Assembly (NCBI RefSeq): GCF_033807715.1
Contig: NC_084601.1
Span: 20,974,129-21,038,128, forward strand
Source of the DNA: Cololabis saira
Lineage: Eukaryota > Chordata > Actinopteri > Beloniformes > Belonidae
DNA: 64,000 nucleotides
Reading direction: 5' to 3'
Part shown: one piece after another, positions 1-12,215 of the stretch
How positions within the stretch are numbered: the stretch's first letter is position 1
How the letters are laid out: the number at the start of each line of letters is the position of its first letter
Notes under the pieces: generated by a model
The model's database searches: none
Told to the model about the DNA's origin: nothing
Seen by the model: the letters and a program-made list of their open reading frames with translations, nothing else
Position numbers and translations under genes: made by a program

Positions 1-3000
1 CACCGATCCCTGGCAAAATCCCTGCAGGGCTGCTGGCAGACGTTTACAGCAGATTATACTGTTTCATATGATGATTCTATGCTGAAGAAAAAAATACTGT
101 TGCGTTTAGACGGTGCTATACAGACTACTGACTGATCGCTAAGTGCGGTAGCATGGTGATTATGGATGAGGATGTCATAACGGCTAGCCATTGGCTGAGC
201 CAGCTGTCGATCGATCATATAAAAAATATATCTATTGCTTTGTATAAACTTTACTGACATGTTACACAGAAAATTCACCCCCCTCAGAGTTGTCAAGGAC
301 GTGAAATCAAATGATTGAGATCAATCGCTTGTTTTTTTTTTACAACCTATTCAATAATATCAATGTAGAGACTTCATAGAACATCCAGTGATGTTCTAGA
401 GTAACGTGGAGTTTACATTCAGCGTGAATACCAAGAACACATTAGTGATCTTTAGATGAAATCGTTTGCAGTTACAGTTAAAACTTCGAGTTTTATTGTG
501 TTTTTTGCCATTTTCCTGTTATTCTCTGTTATCTCTCTACTGTAAAATGGTTATCCTTAGAAAAGTGTATAACAATGTTGTAAATAAGTTTTTGAAAATG
601 TAAGAAACTGCACTTTTCAGAACAGTTAGTCTGTTGTGGATAACACATGTTTCTGTGATTAATTACATAAGTATTAACTGCAAAAGTAATGTAATATTCC
701 ATTAGCTGATACCCCTTTTTACACAGTGGAACATACTAATTCATTACCAAGGTGGCCTATCTTAATGTGTTCAAACACTAAAGTGAACAACAGAAATAAC
801 TACCACAGTCACGGAGCATTTACTAAAGGATGACGCAAATTTATAAAAACGGATGGCAGGAAACTGGAATGACAAAAAAACCAAGGTACTGCTGGCTCCT
901 CATGCAAAGAACAAAATATCTTGGAATCTTTGTCGTAATTTGGTCACCAAAAGTGTTGAAATGTTCCGCAAAAGGAGATTTACAACTACCTAACTACATA
1001 AACTCTTTCACCTTGTAAAACATTATCCCAATGTCAAAACTATTATTGCAAGATGTGCAATTACTCTGTCAAGAACCACCAAAAGTGTGAAAAGAGTGTT
1101 GAAATTTGTGTTGAGTGTGATAATAAGTGAAGCAGAAGCGTGGCTCGTTGTCAAAGCAACATGATGGCGCCTTCGGTGGCTACAGACCAAGAAGTGAGCG
1201 TTTTCGTCGATATCTGTAGGCATCAACAAAATAAAGCATCTCTTGAAGCCTTGCAAATAAAGTGTAAACTGAGAGATAAGTCTTGCTAGTCTTGATAGCA
1301 ATCATTCAAAAACAGAACCCGGTTGTCAGACAGTGTTCTGGGCCTAATCTGGGGTATTTTTGGCACTCGTGGCTCAGTTACAACACTAACAAGTGTCCCG
1401 AAGTTCACTGCAGATCCCAAAGTTCATGACCTGGGCTGAACTTGGGTTTTAGCACGTCTTCCATAAGCCAGATATGTCTGTCCTTATGAAAAGGAGGGAC
1501 ATGTGTCTGCCAATCACAGATTCTCCTGCAGGACGTTGAACTTTAGGTGGCGGTTGAAAAGAGCAAAAAATGCAACATTTATCTGCACTCAAATTTCTTT
1601 GTGGAGGCACTGCCACAAGATAACGCCATGCCGCTTTCCTTTTCCTTCTTTTTTTAAATCCACATTAGACTCTTTTTCTTCATACAACCACACAGAAAAT
1701 TACATTTGATGAAACTTTATTGAATCAGACGTCAAGTCGATTTGAAACCTTACGAGTGCCAATTTAACTGAAGTATAAAGTCATTAGTGGGGCTCAGCCC
1801 GAGTACCGGTAATCTACGCATGTACTGTAAAGTCCAGTGCAAAACATGCCAGGCACTAAAAGTAAAGTAAGGAAGCTGTAATGCAGTTTTTATTTACGTC
1901 ATTTAGATGAGAATGTATTAATGTCTCGGTTGCCATGTTGCAGAATGAATGATATTATTGATAAAAACCCAATCAGGCAACTGAATGGAAAGTCTACTGT
2001 TGAATTATTACAATAGATATGCAGAGATATTAAACTATCTATTTTTAGGGAGAGGATCTTGCAGATTATGTGTGGCATAACAACATAGTGCGAATAAAAG
2101 CTGCTTTTTTTCTACCAGGACTTTTTAATCCCCCATGTAAGCGGGTTTCACCAATCACTAAACAGAAAGCAAGAAGTCATAAATGATGTCTGCAGCTCTC
2201 CCAGCTGCACTGAGCCTGGAAATTGGCTCCCAGTTTTACTGTCAGTGTCCCAGCATTTATCGTATACCTTTGGGGACGAGCCATTTATTATGAACTTAAT
2301 TTTATTAGCTAATTAAAGAGTGGATAGACAATTTTGTTTTTTTTTTTTTTGCTCAAAGGAATGTTGCTAGGCTGCAGTAAACTCCTGCTACATCATTACA
2401 TTTTGACTGTTTTCTTCAAGTTTCTGCAATTATAAATGGACCTGTGCTTGTTTTTATTTTTGCATGCACATTGATGTAATGCCGTTGGTGCAATTTGCTT
2501 CAGGAGACAGGAGGTTGGAAAACTTCATCTGAGACTTTCAAGCCTAACTGATACTGTAATTAAAAGGACCAAAGACACTAATAGCTGAACTCCCGCAACG
2601 TAGCAGTCAAGAACATCGTTAAAAAGTTAACAAACTCAACCCTTTCTAACTTGTTAGTAATTGTTTGAACTATGCAGTCCCTTGAAAACTTTAATGAGTT
2701 ATGCAATCCATGAACTGTTCCATCGAAATGCTAAATTCATTTAATTTTACAATCATTAATCAACATTTCCATATAAGAACCGTGAATCCTAGACATCCCT
2801 GAGGAAAGCTCTGAAGAAGAAGACATCCTGGGTTTCTGGGACTTAGTTTGAGATAAAGACATGTGAATCATCATCTGAGGCGATTTTAACAAGGGGGAGA
2901 GAATATGGCGGGAAGATGACCAAAAAAAAAGAACAAAACTAAATACAGAATGGTTGTTTACTGCCTCATTCAGAATGGAGAGTGGGAAGGGAGATTATGA

Positions 3001-3430
3001 ATGAGGCACACCTGTATGAGAACAACCAAAAAAGAGCTGAATAACAGAAAGTTTTGTCCAGTCTCTGAACATATCTTGTTTAAAAAAAGACACTGTAGTA
3101 CGTAAACCGGAAGAAGTGTTAATGTGGCTGGTTCAGGACGTTCCTGTTCACCACACTGGATGAGAGTAAAACTGATCGCGGGAGGAGACCCATATAACGT
3201 GGATTTAAATGATCCGCAGTCCTGTTTGGATGCAGTATCGGATTCTGTGTCTTGAGTGGACCGTCGGTTGTTAATCTTCGTCTCCAGGATTCTTCTGCTT
3301 ACTTTGTTTGGCCTTTTTCTACCTCTCTTTATGCTCGACTATATTTCTAAAAGACAGTTTCTCGTCATAACATCCTGTCATCACAGCTGAACTGTGTTAC
3401 CACTGATGCTGAAGTGTCTCCTCCAATACA
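1..3430. other. Noncoding sequence upstream of hpca
   Basis: No coding exon, RNA gene or well-bounded transposon could be recognised. The stretch is AT-rich with short open frames only, none resembling a known protein. Any distal noncoding first exon and the promoter of hpca could lie here or outside the window; no convincing CpG-rich promoter was seen. Confidence 0.5.
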
Positions 3431-3431
3431 C

Positions 3432-3906
3432 ACTCATCCACTACATTCACCGCACGAATCGGCACAGATTACTTTTGTAATACTGTATTTGACCCGGTCT
3501 TTGTACGTTTTGAGCGTATAGAAACGTAATTCTCATCAGTTGCGTGAAATAAGACCTGGAAACAGTTATTGTGGCATAGAATTGTCAAATTGATTTAATT
3601 CACCGTACGAATTGTTACAGATTACTTTTGTAATATTGTATTTGACCCGGTCTTTGTACGTTTTGACCGTATAGAAACTTAATTCTTGCCATTGTAAGAA
3701 TGAGATGTGTACCTGCTGTACTCTACTGCCCTTACTTTTTAAGAACTTGTGCTTTTTATTATTTTACCTCTTTTCTTATCATTTTATTTCATTTTATTTG
3801 TTATTTACTGTTTCATTGTGTCTTGCCGCTTTTAATGTTGATGTAAAGCACTTTGAATTACCTTGTGTTGAATTGTGCAATACAAATAAACTTGCCTTGC
3901 CTTACA
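3432..3906 (+). repeat. Dispersed non-LTR-like repeat, copy 1
   Basis: About 470 bp that recurs, slightly diverged, at 24133-24608. It holds a partly duplicated internal block (phrases such as GACCCGGTCTTTGTACG at about 3491 and 3645) and ends in a tail of the type TAAAGCACTTTGAATTACC followed by ACAAATAAACTTGCCTTGCC. That tail is the kind seen at 3' ends of teleost LINE/SINE families. The family name was not determined. Confidence 0.6.
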
Positions 3907-4989
3907 TACATCACACACCTTTGTGAAGAACTGCACATTTCAGTGTAAATCGCTATCACATATGAACTGAAAGATAATAGTGATCTGTGAATCGTGGTGT
4001 TTGAATGACAAACCTTTTTGCTTGTATATTATTGTTTGTTGTTTTGGTTGAATTTAGATGAAGTGATTGAAGCCAAACTGCATTGTACATTTCTTATTAA
4101 AAGTTTTCATCCAAACAGCTATCCCTGAAGGATAAATACTGAACAGTTTATCACGCCGTTGTGGAGAAATTTTGGCCAATTCTACAAAACTGCTCCAAAG
4201 CTACAAAACAGCTTTTGACTACTTTGACCAAAATCTTGGTTCTTTTGTTTTTTGGTTATTTTGATGAATCGTGCTGCAGATAATCGTCCTTTGCTTGTCA
4301 CTATTTGGACCAAGCTTTGGACAGCCCGGACGGATGACTTCACACTTGTCTCTAAAAATTGCCCGGTATGCAGATCTGGTTCACAGTCAGCTAAATGACT
4401 CCAAGGTGCCCGGATCCTATGGCTGCAAAACAACCCCAAACCAGCTGAGATGAGGATTAAGAGATGTGAACACACAAATACTCTGATCAGGCTGCTGATT
4501 TTACACACAAGCACACAGCTGGCCAGATAAACCCTGTCCAACTGTGATCTGTGGGATTGAGCTTGACGTCACCACGGGCCAGAACAGATTATTTCATGAT
4601 TTGCGCCTGTGGTGCAGCGTTTCGGGACCTTGCGACTTGCATAATATCCCGGGTCATGAGGAGTGGGACATAGAGTACAGTTGGTCGTGTTGCGATGACA
4701 TATGGTGTGTTTTTATTGAACTATGAACACTGTGGGGATTTGTTAGTCCCCTATAGTTTTGTTTCTTTTTCACTGTTTACTTGGTGATTTCATTTGCCCA
4801 GGCTCTACTTGAAACCAGCCAGTTTGGTTGCACTTAGCTTTGTCTAGTCTTGTTTTAGGGATTTGTGTCTGTAGGTGAAGAGGTGAAGTGATGGAACAGC
4901 ATTTTTGTTGTCGATCACGTTGGTCTTATTCTCCTTTCTTCTTAACTGGTGCTGACCGGTGCTCCTGTGGCCTTTTCTCTGATTGACAG

Positions 4990-5061
4990 GTGTTAAAGTG
5001 GCCTGGCTAGTGCTGTAGACGCCATCGTTGTCAAGGAAACCAAAACACCTGCATCGTTGCC
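4990..5061 (+). other. hpca: Probable 5' UTR part of the hpca start-codon exon
   Basis: A pyrimidine-rich run followed by TGATTGACAG ending at 4989 could be a splice acceptor for an exon that contains the hpca start codon 72 bases later. Mammalian HPCA also has a noncoding first exon spliced to the exon with the ATG (family knowledge). The bases just before the ATG (GTTGCC) are an acceptable Kozak context. The upstream noncoding exon was not found. Confidence 0.4.
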
Positions 5062-5157
5062 ATGGGGAAACAGAACAGTAAACTTCGGCCAGAGATGCTG
5101 CAGGACCTCCGAGAGAATACTGAGTTTTCTGACCATGAGCTACAAGAGTGGTACAAG
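5062..5157 (+). CDS. hpca: hpca coding exon 1 (codons 1-32)
   Basis: Encodes the amino terminus of hippocalcin, a neuronal calcium sensor that moves to membranes when calcium rises. The exon reads [20 protein letters not shown] and continues [12 protein letters not shown]. This is the conserved start of the HPCA/NCALD/HPCAL1 family, with Gly2 available for N-myristoylation and basic Lys3/Lys7. RENTEF matches HPCA better than neurocalcin-delta, as I recall both. The exon ends exactly at a codon boundary (phase 0) before GTACGC. The next exon starts 9.7 kb downstream with GFLKDCP, which follows directly in the protein. To my memory mammalian HPCA carries codons 1-126 in one exon, so this boundary looks like an extra intron. 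Confidence 0.95.
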
Positions 5158-5266
5158 GTACGCTGCACACACGCAATACAGACTTTGCCGACGAGTGTAA
5201 AACGCATTGTACACATTAATCATACATATTTTCAGAGTAAAATAGACAAGAACGCAACATTGCAAG

Positions 5267-6086
5267 TAGGGCTGGGGATCGATTCAAATGTCAAGAATCG
5301 ATTCGATTCTGATTCTTAAGATTCAGAATCGATTATCAGGATTTCGATTTGATTCGATATTGATTTGGGTTAGTGTTATTAAAACTGTTTTTTGAGCTGT
5401 TGCCTGAATTATATGACTGTAGTTATGCAACATATTAATACTAGTATTATATTGAGATTCAACAGCAAGTATTGGCAGCTAATGATGCTGTAAGGACCAA
5501 TCACCTCCCAGAATGCTGATAGAACTTTCAGAATTGGTTCAGAATTATCAAACAGATCCAGGGAAGCAAACAGATGCCGTATGAAAACACATTCCGTTCA
5601 TATTTTTTTTCCATTTTCTGTGTTTTTCGGTTTTTAATTTTTGAGAATTTGGTTTTTAGCATTTTATGCAAATTCAACCCCAAGAAAGTATATAAAGCAA
5701 TGATAACTGAAAACTTTAATGTTTTCATACTTTTAAACAGATTTAAAGGCAAAAACATGGCAGTAGTTATTCTCGTGTCCAACAAAACATTCCTTTTTTG
5801 GGCATAAAAAAAAAATTCCAAAAGTTATTTGTATGAAATAAATAAATAAGAAATAAACAACTCAAATATTCCTTTCAATATCCATTTAAAGGGCAAAAAA
5901 AGAAATAAATTGCAACAGCTTAACAGTGCATGTGTGAATTAAATGATGTGACTACTGGGATTAAAGCTCACTAGGCAATGTAATAATGAAAAGAAAAATC
6001 GATCTTTAGACATACAAATCGATTTTTAGGAATTAACATGAGAACCGATTTAGAATCGCAAAATCGATTTTTTCAACACATTACTA
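5267..6086. mobile_element. hAT-like non-autonomous element, copy 1
   Basis: An 820-bp element starting TAGGGCTGGGGATCGATTC and ending CAACACATTACTA. Exact 8-bp target duplications ATTGCAAG lie at 5259-5266 and 6087-6094. TAG...CTA ends with an 8-bp duplication are typical of hAT transposons. Both ends are full of AATCGATT motifs in opposite orientation. A second copy lies at 62387-63101. No transposase is encoded; the small open frames inside are AT-rich chance frames. It sits in the hpca intron just after codon 32. Confidence 0.8.
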
Positions 6087-6094
6087 ATTGCAAG

Positions 6095-8329
6095 CAACAG
6101 CTAACATCTATTTAAAGGCATGCAGGACAGCAGTATTGCAGTCAACGTTTCAGACAAAATAAAAAAACTTTTGGTATATTTTCAAGAGGTTCATTTATGC
6201 AACAATGCAGTGAGAATTATCCTGTAACATGTGTGTCCACAAACGAGAGTATGTGTGAAGTGTGACTGTGACATCCTCACCGCCACAGGATTTGTGCACC
6301 GCCTGTTCACACGGCTACAGTAAAGGCTGCGTGTTCAAAAGCCTATACTCTTGACACGCAATGGCAGTATGACAATCGATATGAAACACGCCAAATATCC
6401 GGGTACAGCCAGTGAGAGAAGGCGACGTTGGGAGAGGTCGCCAACAGCAAGGGAACGCCGTAAACATTTTCATCTAAATAAATCCCTTCACATGGTAGCA
6501 GTAAAATTCATTTTGATTATCCAAGTTGAGCTAGCAAGCTTTTTGAAAATATGAAATTTCAGCTTTAGCTCAAATACTTTTATTTTATTATTTTAGACAG
6601 TGCGGTTTAGTCACTCATCATATTCGACTTCTTCATCGGTCACTGATTCCTTTTTTTTTTTAAAAACGAAACAAAACAAAAAACATGTGAGAAAATGTTG
6701 AAATAGTTACCCCCTTGTCCTGTCAACCAACCACAGTTTTACAGAAACCTTTAATTTACTAGCTAAAGATTGAGGCAGCTCTGTGTTCAGACCAAGAGTT
6801 AACATTACAAGTTATAGGTTGAAGTCAATGCTGAAGCACACAAAAGTTGTGATTCCTCTGCTGACCACTGGGGGTGGCTGAAAAAGCAAGTCAGTCCCCA
6901 CTGACCCCTGTATTAAAATGTCCAACATTGTCTCACAAGGTAAAATTATTGAAAGCCAGAAATGTATGTATAGAGTTGTGGTCTTTTGATTGGCAATGGC
7001 CACAGCTAATGGGTAGCTGTCATCACCTTTGCCACTTTGAGCACAACTGTTGAGCTGTGAATTAAGAGATGGAGAACATAGTCATTCATATTTTAAGAGA
7101 ATAGATGTTGTGCTGTTAATTTATCACTGTGACTGTTGTTAGACTGGATTGGAAGGGTCCGAGGATGGGGTAAAACTCAGGCAGCATGAAACAGGTGTCC
7201 TGCTGGTATAGATTGGCCATGCTGGACCATTTCAGGACCCCCTTCCAAGTGGAAGTCTGCTTGGACCTGTAATCATTTAGGGGAGTCATAAGAGTCTTTT
7301 TTCTTGCTACTGTTTGGCCTAAACGTTCAACCGCTCGGGGAGTTTATATACTTGCCATTGTTTCTTTAATATTTGTTTGGGGTCATGTTCTGCGTCTCTG
7401 AAAAGCACCTACAAACAATTTGTATGGTAATAGATGCAATAAGGATAAAATTTAACTGAGTTTAATTTAGCCCAATGGGGTGTAATCCTACGTGTTTCAG
7501 TCCAATCAACCACAGATCCAGCAGAGCTTCTGCCAGTCTTAGTTTCAGCTCTGAAAGGACTCATATCAGAAGTCGGCAGCGACACTTTAAATGCGGGCGT
7601 TTGGGTGGATTTAATCAGCATCAATGTGAAGTAATAGAAAATTCAGCCTGTTGGGTCACACATAATCAAATTGGTGAGAGGTTCCAGCGCTGCTATGGTG
7701 TTACCCACACTTTGACGCGCAGAACAATTTCCAGCTCATGTAAAGTTGACCAATTAAATATTAAAATCCAATTTGGTCCTGTGGCACATTTTTCCATATC
7801 CAGTAGGAGACAATTGTCAGCCGTAGCAATTTTGGTAACACTACAGTTGGTGGTAAGGAAGTTATTGAATATTTTTATATGGGGAGACAGTCCCTAAGTT
7901 AGCATCATACATTCGGTTGCATATTGAGAACGTCTTTTGTTCAGTTTAGAGTCTTGTTTTGATGGAAGTTGGCTTGTAGTTTGTTGACTATGTTTCATTG
8001 GTTGGACAGAGGCAACATTCATGCTTTCACATTTCTCTACGTAAGAGTTATTGACCGCAGAAGTAGGAATCTGAAAATATTTGTCCTACTTTACCCTCTG
8101 CATCACTTTTTTCTAAAACGTCACATTCATTTTTTCATTTTTGAGTGACAATTGAAAATATAAATAACGAATAATACACGGATTAAAAATAAAATTGATA
8201 AAATAAAATTTGAGTATTTGAATTAAAGACAAATAACCAAGTAACCTGTCACTTTTGATTTTTGATTGTCAGTTAAAAAGGGATAGAACAAATGGGAAAC
8301 TGCTTCAGCGTCTTCATCACTGTGGTTGC
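6095..8329. other. hpca intron sequence, nothing recognised
   Basis: About 2.2 kb with no exon, recognisable transposon protein or clear inverted-repeat element. The 140-codon open frame at 7475-7897 has no family resemblance and no splice or codon signal, so it is not annotated as a gene. Confidence 0.5.
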
Positions 8330-8334
8330 CGCAC

Positions 8335-8567
8335 TGTAGCAAGGGCTTGCTACTTGGGGTCACCCGACAGGACAGAGGACACAGGGTTTCGTGCAGGAAA
8401 CATATTCACCCAGACACACGTGCCAGCACCTTCAGCAGCTCTCCTTCCTCCCAGCAGTGACCCTTGCTGGTGTGCAGCCACTGTTCAAGTAACCAGGCAG
8501 GGTGGAGAGGTTGATTGGGCACACCTGTACCTAATCAGCTGAGTGGCTGCTCCTCCACCCTGCCACA
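8335..8567 (-). repeat. 3' LTR of the small LTR element
   Basis: A 233-bp terminal repeat on the - strand. On the + strand it begins TGTAGCAAGGGCTTGC and ends CACCCTGCCACA. Compared with the other LTR it has about 90 extra bases in the middle, which are deleted in the 9447-9598 copy. A purine-rich stretch (complement of CACCCCCATTGCCC) lies just inside it, where a polypurine tract is expected. Confidence 0.8.
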
Positions 8568-8865
8568 CACCCCCATTGCCCGACTCAGGCCGGGAACCCT
8601 CCAGTCTAGCCAACTCCCCCTCCCCCCTCGGAGCGGGAAAGGAAGCCAGGGACCGCCATCCGAGCCCCCGGGCCTTCCAGGTTCGGCCCACGGAACCGCC
8701 CGATCGGTCTCAGTCGGGCGGTCGCCCCCTGCGTCTGGCAGACCGGCGAGAGGAATGCTATCGGGACTGGACCGAGTGTGGCCTCGGGGCAGACGGAATC
8801 TGCGGCGCTGGCCGAGCTGTGCCCAGGACCGCCTCCGGAACTGAAGTTGGCACGCTCAGCTCAGC

Positions 8866-9035
8866 GGCCGACGCCTCCACCTCAGCGGCCGACGCCTCCA
8901 CCTCAGCAACCGACGCCTCCACCTCAGCGGCCGACACCTCCACCTCAGCGGCCGACCCCCTCCACCTCAGCGGCCAACCCCTCCACCTCAGCGGCCGACG
9001 CCTCCACCTCAGCGGCCGACGCCTCCACCTCAGCA
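8866..9035. repeat. 21-bp tandem repeat array in the LTR element
   Basis: About eight copies of a 21-base unit related to GCCGACGCCTCCACCTCAGC. Because 21 is a multiple of three, all frames stay open on both strands, giving low-complexity Ser/Thr/Ala-rich (+) and Ala/Glu/Val-rich (-) frames. The array adjoins the 15-bp array at 9050-9180. Confidence 0.85.
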
Positions 9036-9419
9036 GCCGGGATCCGCAGCATCCTCCGGGACCGCATCCTCCGGGACCGTATCCTCCGGGACCGCATCCT
9101 CCGGGACCGCATCCTCCGGGACCGCATCCTCCGGGACCGCATCCTCCGGGACCGCATCCTCCGGGGCCGCATCCTCCAAGACCGCCGTGGCGAACCTCCG
9201 GCGTGGCGCCGGGGTAGGTCGCGCTGCGGGTCCCGCTGTCGCTGGGGCCGCCCCAGGAGCCGTCGCTTGGTGGCCTGCAGCCTCCGCCTCACGGCCTGCC
9301 GGCTGCTGCGCCTCCAGCGCTGCGGTCTGCCGCTCCACATAGCTCTGCAACAGGGCTGCCAGGTCTGCCAGCACCTGTGCCAGCGTCTCCAGGGTCCGCT
9401 CCCCGCATTCTTCCTCCAT
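9030..9419 (-). pseudogene. Gag-like reading frame with VPEDA repeats
   Basis: A 129-codon frame on the - strand. It begins at the ATG just downstream of the primer-binding site, where gag starts in LTR elements. The first ~45 residues (MEEECGERTLETLAQVLADL, then ALLQSYVERQ) could form a coiled coil. The middle is Ala/Pro/Arg-rich. The end is about nine copies of a VPEDA pentapeptide encoded by the 15-bp array at 9050-9180. No zinc knuckle, protease or polymerase motif is seen. It is a gag remnant or a novel small gag; function unknown. Confidence 0.5.
9050..9180. repeat. 15-bp tandem repeat array
   Basis: About eight to nine copies of CATCCTCCGGGACCG, with one unit reading CGTATC and one GGGGCCG. 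It lies inside the small LTR element and on the - strand encodes the VPEDA repeat. Confidence 0.9.
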
Positions 9420-9427
9420 CCTGTTGG

Positions 9428-9445
9428 GCCCCACGTTGGGGGCCA
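9428..9445 (-). promoter_or_regulatory. Primer-binding site, tRNA-Lys-like
   Basis: Read on the - strand one base after the right LTR: TGGCCCCCAACGTGGGGC. It differs by one base from the classical site for tRNA-Lys1,2 (TGGCGCCCAACGTGGGGC, known from foamy viruses and many LTR elements). This fixes the element's orientation. Confidence 0.75.
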
Positions 9446-9446
9446 C

Positions 9447-9598
9447 TGTAGCAAGGGCTTGCTACTTGGGGTCACCCGACAGGACAGAGGACACAGGGTT
9501 TTGTGCAGGAAACGTTTTATTCACCCAGACACACCTGCCAGCACCTTCAGCACACCTGTGCCCAATCAGCTGAGTGGCTGCTCCCCCACCCTGCCACA
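9447..9598 (-). repeat. 5' LTR of the small LTR element
   Basis: A 152-bp terminal repeat matching 8335-8567 over its ends but lacking about 90 central bases. It is followed on the right by the CGCAC target duplication. Confidence 0.8.
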
Positions 9599-10753
9599 CG
9601 CACCAACCCACCTATCGATCTCTCATGCATTCTTCCGTCAATTATGAACTTGGGACTTGGGACGGGATCTGATCCCCAATCCGGAGAGGGTATTCCACCC
9701 TTTTAAGCTAAAATGGCCAAATATGACTGAAAAAAGATGGGTGCGTTCCAGCCAGCTGACCAGGCCTTCTTGATCCACAGCTTGCAGTACTGTGAACAAG
9801 AGGCTTTGAAAATCATCCTATGTGTGATGCAGATTCTCAGGCTTTTATATACATCTCCACAATCCACACAGTCACAAGAATCAGACAATAATATCCCTAA
9901 TGTTATGAACTTACTTAAATTGGAATATCAGAGGAATCAATTCACAATTCAAAAACAAAGGTACTTGATCATATAAATAAATTGCAGGGCGACATCTTTT
10001 ACAAAAAGGGCACACTTCCAAATCAGACCTCCAAAGATGAATGACATCACAATTGAGCCACACACTTGGTGCTAATTTCAATTCAAAGGAACGAGGAGTA
10101 GACATTTAAATTCACACAAACATCTAATCTATCTATAAAGATACTGAACGCTGTTTCATTATCATTAATATAGGAATTACCACCCACTTCCAATTTATCT
10201 GACTAACTGATGATTATAAATGGAGATTTTGATACAGTTCTCAACCCTACACTAGATAAATCTTATAACCACATTTAAACAGAAACAATCCGTTCATTGC
10301 CGATTATGGTCTCGGAGATGGTCGAAGGCTAAGATGGCCCAAAGACAAAGAGTCCTATTTTTTATCAATCGGCAATATGCTCATAAATCATATTCCTGTA
10401 TTGCCTATTACCTAATTAGCAATTCCATAATCTTAAAGATAAGTGACAGAGCAACACATCCCATCAATATTAGCGATCATGCACCAATCAATCTTACCTT
10501 GAATAAAAATAAATCAGCAACAGGTGGCAAGTTAATACATCACTACTTAATGATCCTGACTTTGATGATTACATAAAAAGAAAGTGGGCATCCTTCCTTG
10601 AAATAAATAATTCACCACAAACAGCTCTCTCACTTCTTTGGGAAACAAGAAAGCTGTACTAAGAGGAAAAATCCTCTCATATTCCACCCATAAGAAAAAG
10701 AAGGAACAGCAAGATGGAAGAACCCTGGAAAACAAGATTAAAGAAGTAAAAAT

Positions 10754-11968
10754 TATCCATCCATCCATTATCTATACCCGCTTTATCCTTTTGCAGGGTC
10801 ACGGGGGTCTGCTGGAGCCTATAACGTCAAGAGTCTCGGCGTCATTCTGGACAATACACTCTCATTTGCACCTCACATCCACAACATCACCCGGACTGCA
10901 TTCTTCCACCTCCGCAACATCTCCAGACTCCGTCCAGCACTGTCCCAATCCAGCACCGAAATTCTGGTCCACTCATTCGTCACATCCCGTATCGATTACT
11001 GTAATGCTCTCCTCACTGGCCTCCCAACCAAACTCACCAACAAACTACAACTCATTCAGAACTCGGCCGCCCGGATCATCACCCGCATCAAGTCATCTGA
11101 CCACATCACCCCCGTCCTTATCCAACTCCACTGGCTCCCAGTCCAATACCGCATCATTTACAAAAACCTCCTCCTCACCCACAAAGCTCTTCACAACCTA
11201 GCCCCCACCTACCTCTGTGACTTACTGAAAGAATACACCCCCTCCCGCACCCTCCGCTCAACCTCTGCTGGACTTCTTTTCACTCCCACCTCACACCTTA
11301 GCAGCATGGGTGCCCGAGCTTTCAGTTGTACGGCACCCAGACTCTGGAACTCCCTCCCCCCACACATAAGACAAATAGACTCCATCACCACATTCAAAAC
11401 GCAACTCAAGACTCACCTGTTTAAACTTGCCCATTCACTTTGACCGGTCACCACACACTACTTCCCACCATACTGTTGCGTTATCTGTACTGTTGCACCT
11501 CGGTTGTCCATTGTATATGTGTATGTATTATTATTTCTATTGTATTTCTATTGTATTTCCTGTATTTGTATTTCTATTGTATTTTTGTTTTTGTTTTATT
11601 CTGTAAGGTGACCTTGGGTGACTTGAAAGGCGCCACTAAATAAAATGAATTATTATTAATTATTATTATTATTATACCAGCTCATTTCAGGTGAGAGGCA
11701 GGGGTTCACCCTGGACAGGTCACCAGTCCATCGCAGGGCCACATATAAACACACAAACCATGCACACTCACACCTACGGGCAATTTAGAATCATCAATTA
11801 ACCTAATATGCATGTTTTTGGACTGTGGGAGGAAGCCGGAGTACCCGGAGAGAACCCACGCAAGCACGGGGAGAACATGCAAACTCCACACAGAAAGGCC
11901 CCTGCCGGGCCTGGGAGTCGACCGGGGACCTTCTTGCTGTGAGGCAACAGTGCTAACCACTAAGCCAC
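10754..11968 (+). repeat. Dispersed teleost repeat split by an L2 insertion
   Basis: The left part at 10754-10822 (CCATCCATTATCTATACCCG ... GGGGGTCTGCTGGAGCC) and the right part at about 11678-11968 (AGCTCATTTCAGGTGAGAGG through CTAACCACTAAGCCACCG) are one sequence. The uninterrupted junction is seen in another copy at 25190-25345. A LINE-2 fragment lies between the halves. The whole sits inside the L1 at 10200-12965. Repeats of this type are very common in fish; I cannot name the family. Confidence 0.7.
10823..11677 (+). mobile_element. LINE-2 (L2 clade) 3' end with 205-codon ORF2 tail
   Basis: One uninterrupted frame, 10826-11443, encodes the carboxyl end of an L2-type reverse transcriptase ([39 protein letters not shown]). 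A 3' UTR follows and ends near GGCGCCACTAAATAAAATG and an ATT-rich tail. It is 5'-truncated, as is usual for LINE insertions, and still open, so it is younger than the L1 around it. Confidence 0.85.
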
Positions 11969-12215
11969 CGAATTATGAATTCTAAAAATCAGCACCTTAA
12001 ATTCAGTCAGTCAGGACACCAACCAGTTAACACCCTTCGCCAATATGTCCTTAAAAGAACTTGATAAAGTGCTAACGCTAACAGAGCTCCATAAAGCACT
12101 CCAATGTATGCCTAATAACAAATCACCAGGTCCAGGCAGCTTCCCCACTGGATTTTGATTAATTCAGATATGGAAATCATCAGTATGCTGTTAGCGCTAC
12201 AAATAAAGAGGGTAA

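Larger units (their letters stand above)
8335..9598 (-). mobile_element. Complete small non-autonomous LTR retrotransposon (TRIM-like)
   Basis: A 1264-bp element on the - strand. Direct terminal repeats lie at 8335-8567 and 9447-9598 and begin TG and end CA when read on the element strand. A 5-bp duplication CGCAC flanks it at 8330-8334 and 9599-9603. On the - strand the right LTR is followed by a primer-binding site, a short gag-like reading frame and two blocks of tandem repeats. No protease, reverse transcriptase or integrase fits in the 879-bp interior, so it must be mobilised in trans. It is strikingly GC-rich compared with the surrounding intron. Confidence 0.85.

Noticed and set aside
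7475..7897. A 140-codon + strand frame in the hpca intron
   Set aside because: No family resemblance, no splice or promoter context, unremarkable composition.
8543..9647. Large + strand open frames (224 and 289 codons) with Pro/Thr/Ser repeats
   Set aside because: They run through LTR and tandem-repeat sequence on the strand opposite to the element's primer site and gag-like frame.
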